Shown: in pieces, positions 59,937 to 64,000 of the stretch | How positions within the stretch are numbered: position 1 is the stretch's first letter | How the letters are laid out: each line of letters opens with the position of its first letter | From: Panonychus citri | Lineage: Eukaryota > Arthropoda > Arachnida > Trombidiformes > Tetranychidae | Assembly (NCBI RefSeq): GCF_014898815.1 | Contig: NW_026515498.1 | Coordinates: 124,001-188,000 of the forward strand | DNA length: 64,000 bases | Reading direction: 5' to 3' | Notes under the pieces: model-generated | Databases searched by the model: none | The model's input: only the letters and a program-made list of their open reading frames with translations | Told to the model about the DNA's origin: nothing | Program-made: the position numbers and the translations under genes

Positions 59937-61608
59937 ATGATGATTAATTTGTTGACAATATTTTCCGTTTATTTATTGATTTCCAATGTAATTGTGATAA
60001 TTGAATGTCAAGATTATTCTGCTTATCTGAATAATCGTATATTCCAACCATGTATGAAGCCAGTTTGCTACGAAGATGTTGGTTGTTTTCAACCTTTTCG
60101 CTTACAGGCCTACGTTGGCCTACCTCCGGTCGCCGCTTGCCCTCAACCTCCCGATGAACTTGGTGTCGATTTCCGAGTAATGAGATATAACAATTCCTAT
60201 GAATTTTTCAATCTTTTCGGTATAACACCAAATTCATCTGTTGCCTACATTATTCCAGGATATCGTTCAGAATACACTGAACTGTTCAACATGGAACTAG
60301 TCGATGGCCTATTAAAACATTACGATCAAATTATTTTAGTTCGTTGGGATCTTGGAGCTAATCCATCATTAGTATTTGATATTCCGGTTACCCGATATAA
60401 TAAATTCTTGGCTGCTGCAAATTCAGAAGCCGTTGGCAGGATAATCGGCAATTCAATTGACTATATTGTTAACAATCGTTCAGTTAATCCGGATAACATT
60501 ACCCTGGTTGGCCATGGGCTCGGTGGTAATACAATTCACTTTGCAGCCGAATGGATTAAGGATAAATATAATCTCACCATCGGTAAAGCCGTTGGTAAGT
60601 TAATCAGTTTCTCTCTCTCTCTCTCTCTCTTTTTAATTTCTTTCGTTAATCAATCAGATATAATTTGATATTCATTAGGATAAACAAAACACCGACATTC
60701 AATCATCTTATGACTGATTGATTATTATTAGGATATTATGATCATTATGATCCAAACAGTTAAATTAATTGATTGTTGTTTTATTGTGGCGAAAGTTTAA
60801 ATTGTTATTATAATAATTTTCACTTCTATCAAAAATATTACCTTGAATTTTCATCTTTTCCCATTGAATAACTTTGAGTATTCTCAATGTTTATTTATTG
60901 TTATCACTTTTGTATCTCACTTGAGATAATGATGAAGGACAATTGGGAGAAGATGATGATGATGATTATCTCTCATTTTCTGTAGCAATTAAATGTCACC
61001 AATTTCTGACAAAGAAAAATGTTCTCTTGTAATTAAGAGAAGGTAAAAATGATAAAGGAAAAAAATGTTTACCTTGTTATTAGAAGAAAAAAGAGAAAAT
61101 GTAATTGCTGATGTTTCTTTTCTCTCTTTTACCTTTTCCATGATATCGAACATGATGATTATCAATAGTTCTGGATCCTGATGCAATTCCATTCTATTTT
61201 TCGAATAAAAAAATCTCTGGTAAAGGTGATGCTAAGGTTGTCGATGTGATTCATTCAACTTTCGTTGCTCCAGTTCCAGTTTTAGGTCAACGATTTGCTG
61301 GTAATACTAAAACTGGAGCATTAACACCAACCGGTGATTCTGATTATTTTATCAATTTTCCCGATTCATGGAATGATCAACCGGGTTGTGATGGACTCGA
61401 ATTTTGTTCATCGTCTTTCTCGGTCATGACCTATGCCGCTTATCTTCATGGTTGTACCTTTGAGACTAAACCTTGTTCTGGAAATATTTTCCAACGATTC
61501 ACCTCCAAGGAGATTGGACTTGATAGCACGGAAACGGGGCCACAAGGACGAATCTGTATCAAGGTATCAGAGAAACCGATAAAAAAGTGCCCATATAAAT
61601 CATCTTAA
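59937..61608 (+). CDS. Pancreatic-lipase-family protein with lost catalytic serine (secreted pseudoenzyme)
   Basis: Exons 59937-60594 and 61169-61608 join in phase to 365 residues. A signal peptide covers about 1-24 (LLTIFSVYLLISNVIVIIEC). Family blocks: VCYEDVGCF near the N-terminus (human lipase VCYERLGCF), AYIIPGYRSE (HGF-type strand), the nucleophile elbow LVGHGLGG (192-196), LDPDAIPFY, GDAKVVDVIHS and Cys-rich end pieces. In active lipases the elbow is GHSLG; here Gly194 replaces Ser. The Asp of LDP (222) is kept, while the catalytic His (CNHLRSY in human) has no counterpart in FCSSSFSVMTY. Fly yolk proteins are a precedent for dead lipases used for binding. The intron (60595-61168) contains a (CT)n run just after the donor. 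Confidence 0.88.
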
Positions 61609-62219
61609 TCCAATCAATCAAATCAATCAAATCAATACACAAAGAGAGAGAGAGAAAAAAAATACAAATGTAATTTGTTAATCATTCAATTGAATTTACA
61701 TTTTTCCCTCATAATTTATCCCAAATTGTTTAACCATTATCATGATTCATTTGTTACATATGATTAGCTCATTCTCATCATCATATATTAATTATCATCA
61801 AATGACATCAGTTCAGTTTCAAGAACCATCACCAGTTAATCAGCAGATAATGATGATTAAAACAACAAACAAGAGTAACAATCATGATGATAATTGTAAC
61901 CAGAATAATGATAATATTAACTAACCAGAAAAAAAAAATATATTATACCAAATGATTAGCATTTGATTTCCACTCTCAAGGAAAAACAATCAAATGAATC
62001 CATGTTAACAATCATTTGATAACAATTGATATATATAAAAAAACGTAATATAATACAAAATGTTTAACATAAAGATGATAATGATATTTTTTATTTAATA
62101 ATGATTATTGCCGTTATTATTATTATTATTGTAATCATAATCAATCCTCTTATTATTAGCAATTTAAGTAACATTTAAATGATGATAATAATGAGAGAGA
62201 GAGCAAAAGAAGAGGAGGA

Positions 62220-62250
<31 letters not shown>

Positions 62251-62351
62251 AATAGAATATGAAAAATGATTTGTTGATCATGATTAATACGAATATTAAA
62301 CATGATAATATATTGACAGTGGTAACAATATAATCGTTGATTTAATCTAAT
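61609..62351. other. Convergent 3' region of lipase-like and BTB genes
   Basis: AT-rich DNA with (GA)n at 61640-61655 and 62226-62250. Reverse-strand AATAAA-like sequence lies near 62088-62095 for the BTB gene. A 60-codon frame at 61742-61924 has no recognisable features. Confidence 0.5.
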
Positions 62352-63311
62352 CTACAATAAGGGTAACTCTGTTTTTGGTGGTGATTTTCTGCGTCCAGGA
62401 GATTCTTTGAATGGATTATGTGTTCGATATCCATGAAATTTGTATAAATGTTGATTGAAAACATTAAAGTAATTGAACTTTTTACCACAAGTTGGACAGG
62501 TGAAATTTTGATAAAAATGTTGAGCCATTAGATGATTGGCCCAAACGGCTGAATTGCACAAAGATTTGAAGCAAATGAAACATTCAAAGCTTTCGGGTGA
62601 GGTTTGGAAAGTTGATGCTCGAGGTAGGATTTTTCGTATATAACGGGTTATCCGAATGATGTCTTTGGTATCTTGGATCATTCCTTTGGTCTCATCGTCT
62701 TCATCTTCTTCCTCATCTTCATCTTCATCAACTTCACCGTCAACCTCAGTATCAACTTCATCTTCCAAACCAACATCGGAATCTTCCATCATGTTGATAA
62801 CTGAATCTGGTTTGGCAACACTACAACTGCTATTACCAACACCACCTTCAAGTTTTACACCACCACCACCGCCACCACCATTGTTGATTAAAGCACCTCC
62901 ACCAGCGACACCACCACTACCACTACCACCACCACCTCCACTACCTCCACTATAACCCTCATCATTGTCATCTGAATTATTTATTGAGAGATCACGCCTG
63001 GTTATGTCAACTTTCAATGCTTTCAACTGGGCACAAATTTGTTTCACTTTTTTTAGTGGAATTATAGTTTGACCAGAATAAACCAGATCATATAAAGCTT
63101 GTAGTCCATTTGAACAGATTATTGGTAATAGAATACCAGAAGATTTCTGACCATAGGAACCAATCAATTTGTAAAGCTCGGGTGATATTTCAGTTAACAA
63201 ATTTTTATGGAAACCCCGACTGGATCCATCGGAAGCGTATAGTCGACAATCTTTAGGTTCACTGGGTATGGATGTTATACAATGAGAGGGAACTTCCAAC
63301 CTTGTATACAT
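62352..63311 (-). CDS. BTB-like, C2H2 zinc-finger protein
   Basis: A single exon of 319 residues. Residues about 20-95 resemble a BTB/POZ core (CRLYASDGSSRGFHKNLLTE, YDLVYSGQTIIPLKKVKQIC), though the usual first strand is short, so this part is tentative. Poly-Gly (GGSGGGGGSGSGG) and an acidic block (VDEDEDEEEDEDDE) follow. Two C2H2 fingers end the protein: FECFICFKSLCNSAVWANHL..H and FTCPTCGKKFNYFNVFNQHL..H, then a basic tail. This layout is typical of arthropod BTB-ZF transcription factors (tramtrack/longitudinals-lacking type), where the fingers read DNA and BTB dimerises. The specific orthologue was not recognised. Confidence 0.83.
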   Translation of the reverse strand: MYTRLEVPSHCITSIPSEPKDCRLYASDGSSRGFHKNLLTEISPELYKLIGSYGQKSSGILLPIICSNGLQALYDLVYSGQTIIPLKKVKQICAQLKALKVDITRRDLSINNSDDNDEGYSGGSGGGGGSGSGGVAGGGALINNGGGGGGGVKLEGGVGNSSCSVAKPDSVINMMEDSDVGLEDEVDTEVDGEVDEDEDEEEDEDDETKGMIQDTKDIIRITRYIRKILPRASTFQTSPESFECFICFKSLCNSAVWANHLMAQHFYQNFTCPTCGKKFNYFNVFNQHLYKFHGYRTHNPFKESPGRRKSPPKTELPLL

Positions 63312-64000
63312 GGCTGTTGATAGTGGTGGTTATTTACCAGAATAGTAGAGAAGGGAGAGAAAAATAAGGAGAGAAAAAAATAGAGAGAGAGAGAAAGAGA
63401 AAAAAAGGAAGGGAGAAAAAGAAAACAAGAAAAGAAGAAGAGAAAACAGAATCCGAAAGAGAAAAACACAAGTTTAACACAAATAGAAATCAAGGATGAT
63501 TTGATTTAGAATATTGCGAAATTGGCGAATATATTCTATTAAATATAATTCTAATTAGATAACACACAATATTGATAAAAAATATAATTCTAAGTAAATT
63601 ATATAAACACAACAAGATGGATAATAAATGATGAAGAAAATTATTTTTTCATTTTTTATGAAAAAAAATGAATTATTACCTAATAGATGTCGCTACTTAC
63701 ACAATCGAATAAAAAGTAGAACATAAAGGACATCTGTCGGATTTTCTGTCAACTAAATTCACGAACTAGTAATCGACTTGTGAAGTGAAGTTCAATTTTT
63801 TTTTGCTCCTGATGAATTTAAATTTAATCAATATTACCTATGAATTTTAAATTACAATTTTGTGTTATTATTATTCATCTTATTACATGGATCAAGTTGA
63901 TACCAAAATTATGATAGATCAACAGTTATCTTAGTTTTTTCTTTGTTCCCTTAAAACTGAGCTATTATTGCATCGTAATAACTTCAACCATTTTGTTTTC
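63312..64000. promoter_or_regulatory. Upstream region of the BTB zinc-finger gene
   Basis: A GA-rich stretch (63350-63440) is probably 5' UTR. Further up are two AGATGTC elements facing each other: TAGATGTCGCTAC at 63685-63697 and GGACATCTGTCGG at 63729-63741. AT-rich DNA follows to the edge; a short ATG frame at about 63897 ends after 15 codons and is not supported. Confidence 0.5.

Noticed and set aside
62656..62955. Plus-strand frame of poly-Ser and poly-Pro
   Set aside because: It is the antisense of the acidic and poly-Gly coding region of the BTB zinc-finger gene.

Overview
The window looks like nuclear DNA of a small-genome arthropod. The DNA is AT-rich, most introns are about 50-200 bases with GT..AG ends, every recognisable protein is animal-type, and microsatellites ((TC)n, (ATC)n, (CAA)n) are common. 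An acariform (spider-mite-like) mite is a reasonable guess, but nothing here fixes the species. No bacterial, viral or transposon coding sequence, tRNA, rRNA or CRISPR array was seen.

Layout: the first 25 kb is gene-dense, with genes in divergent and convergent pairs. In order they are STEEP1 (partial, -), SCYL1 (+), SPPL3 (-), a GRAM-less Aster/VASt protein (-), a small ORF followed by a PDCD7/U11-59K homologue (+), a TSC22-family protein (-), an orphan RGG-rich protein (-), a secreted glycine-rich protein (-), a tandem HMG-box protein (-), an HMG-CNOT10 fusion gene (+) and a NEK6/7 kinase (+). From 25 to 40 kb come a full Aster/GRAMD1 protein (+), a kinesin-13 (-) and a PH-domain protein (+), separated by AT-rich spacers. 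From 40.0 to 58.2 kb I can support no gene; this stretch is low-complexity DNA. The last 6 kb holds a miniature PIAS-like SP-RING protein (-), a catalytically dead lipase-family protein (+) and a BTB/C2H2 zinc-finger protein (-).

The most remarkable locus is 16.9-22.9 kb. The tandem HMG-box gene (-) faces an inverted partial copy of itself (+). In the copy, the promoter, first exon and HMG box A are joined in frame to the C-terminal TPR half of the CCR4-NOT subunit CNOT10, giving a predicted 427-residue chimera. The HMG core of the two arms, including a roughly 0.5-kb intron, is nearly identical, while the promoters and first introns have diverged. This suggests gene conversion or a composite origin. 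Other points of interest are a small SUMO-ligase-like protein with two SIM-like motifs, two intronless Aster paralogues of which one lacks GRAM, a recurring AGATGKCGC (CTCF-like) element upstream of several genes, perfect palindromes upstream of genes, and a 36-bp dispersed repeat in the gene-poor region.

The genes do not form a pathway; they are mostly housekeeping functions (membrane traffic, intramembrane proteolysis, sterol transfer, minor splicing, mitosis, SUMO and mRNA decay) placed side by side. Intron boundaries were set by eye from GT/AG sites, reading phase and remembered family sequences.
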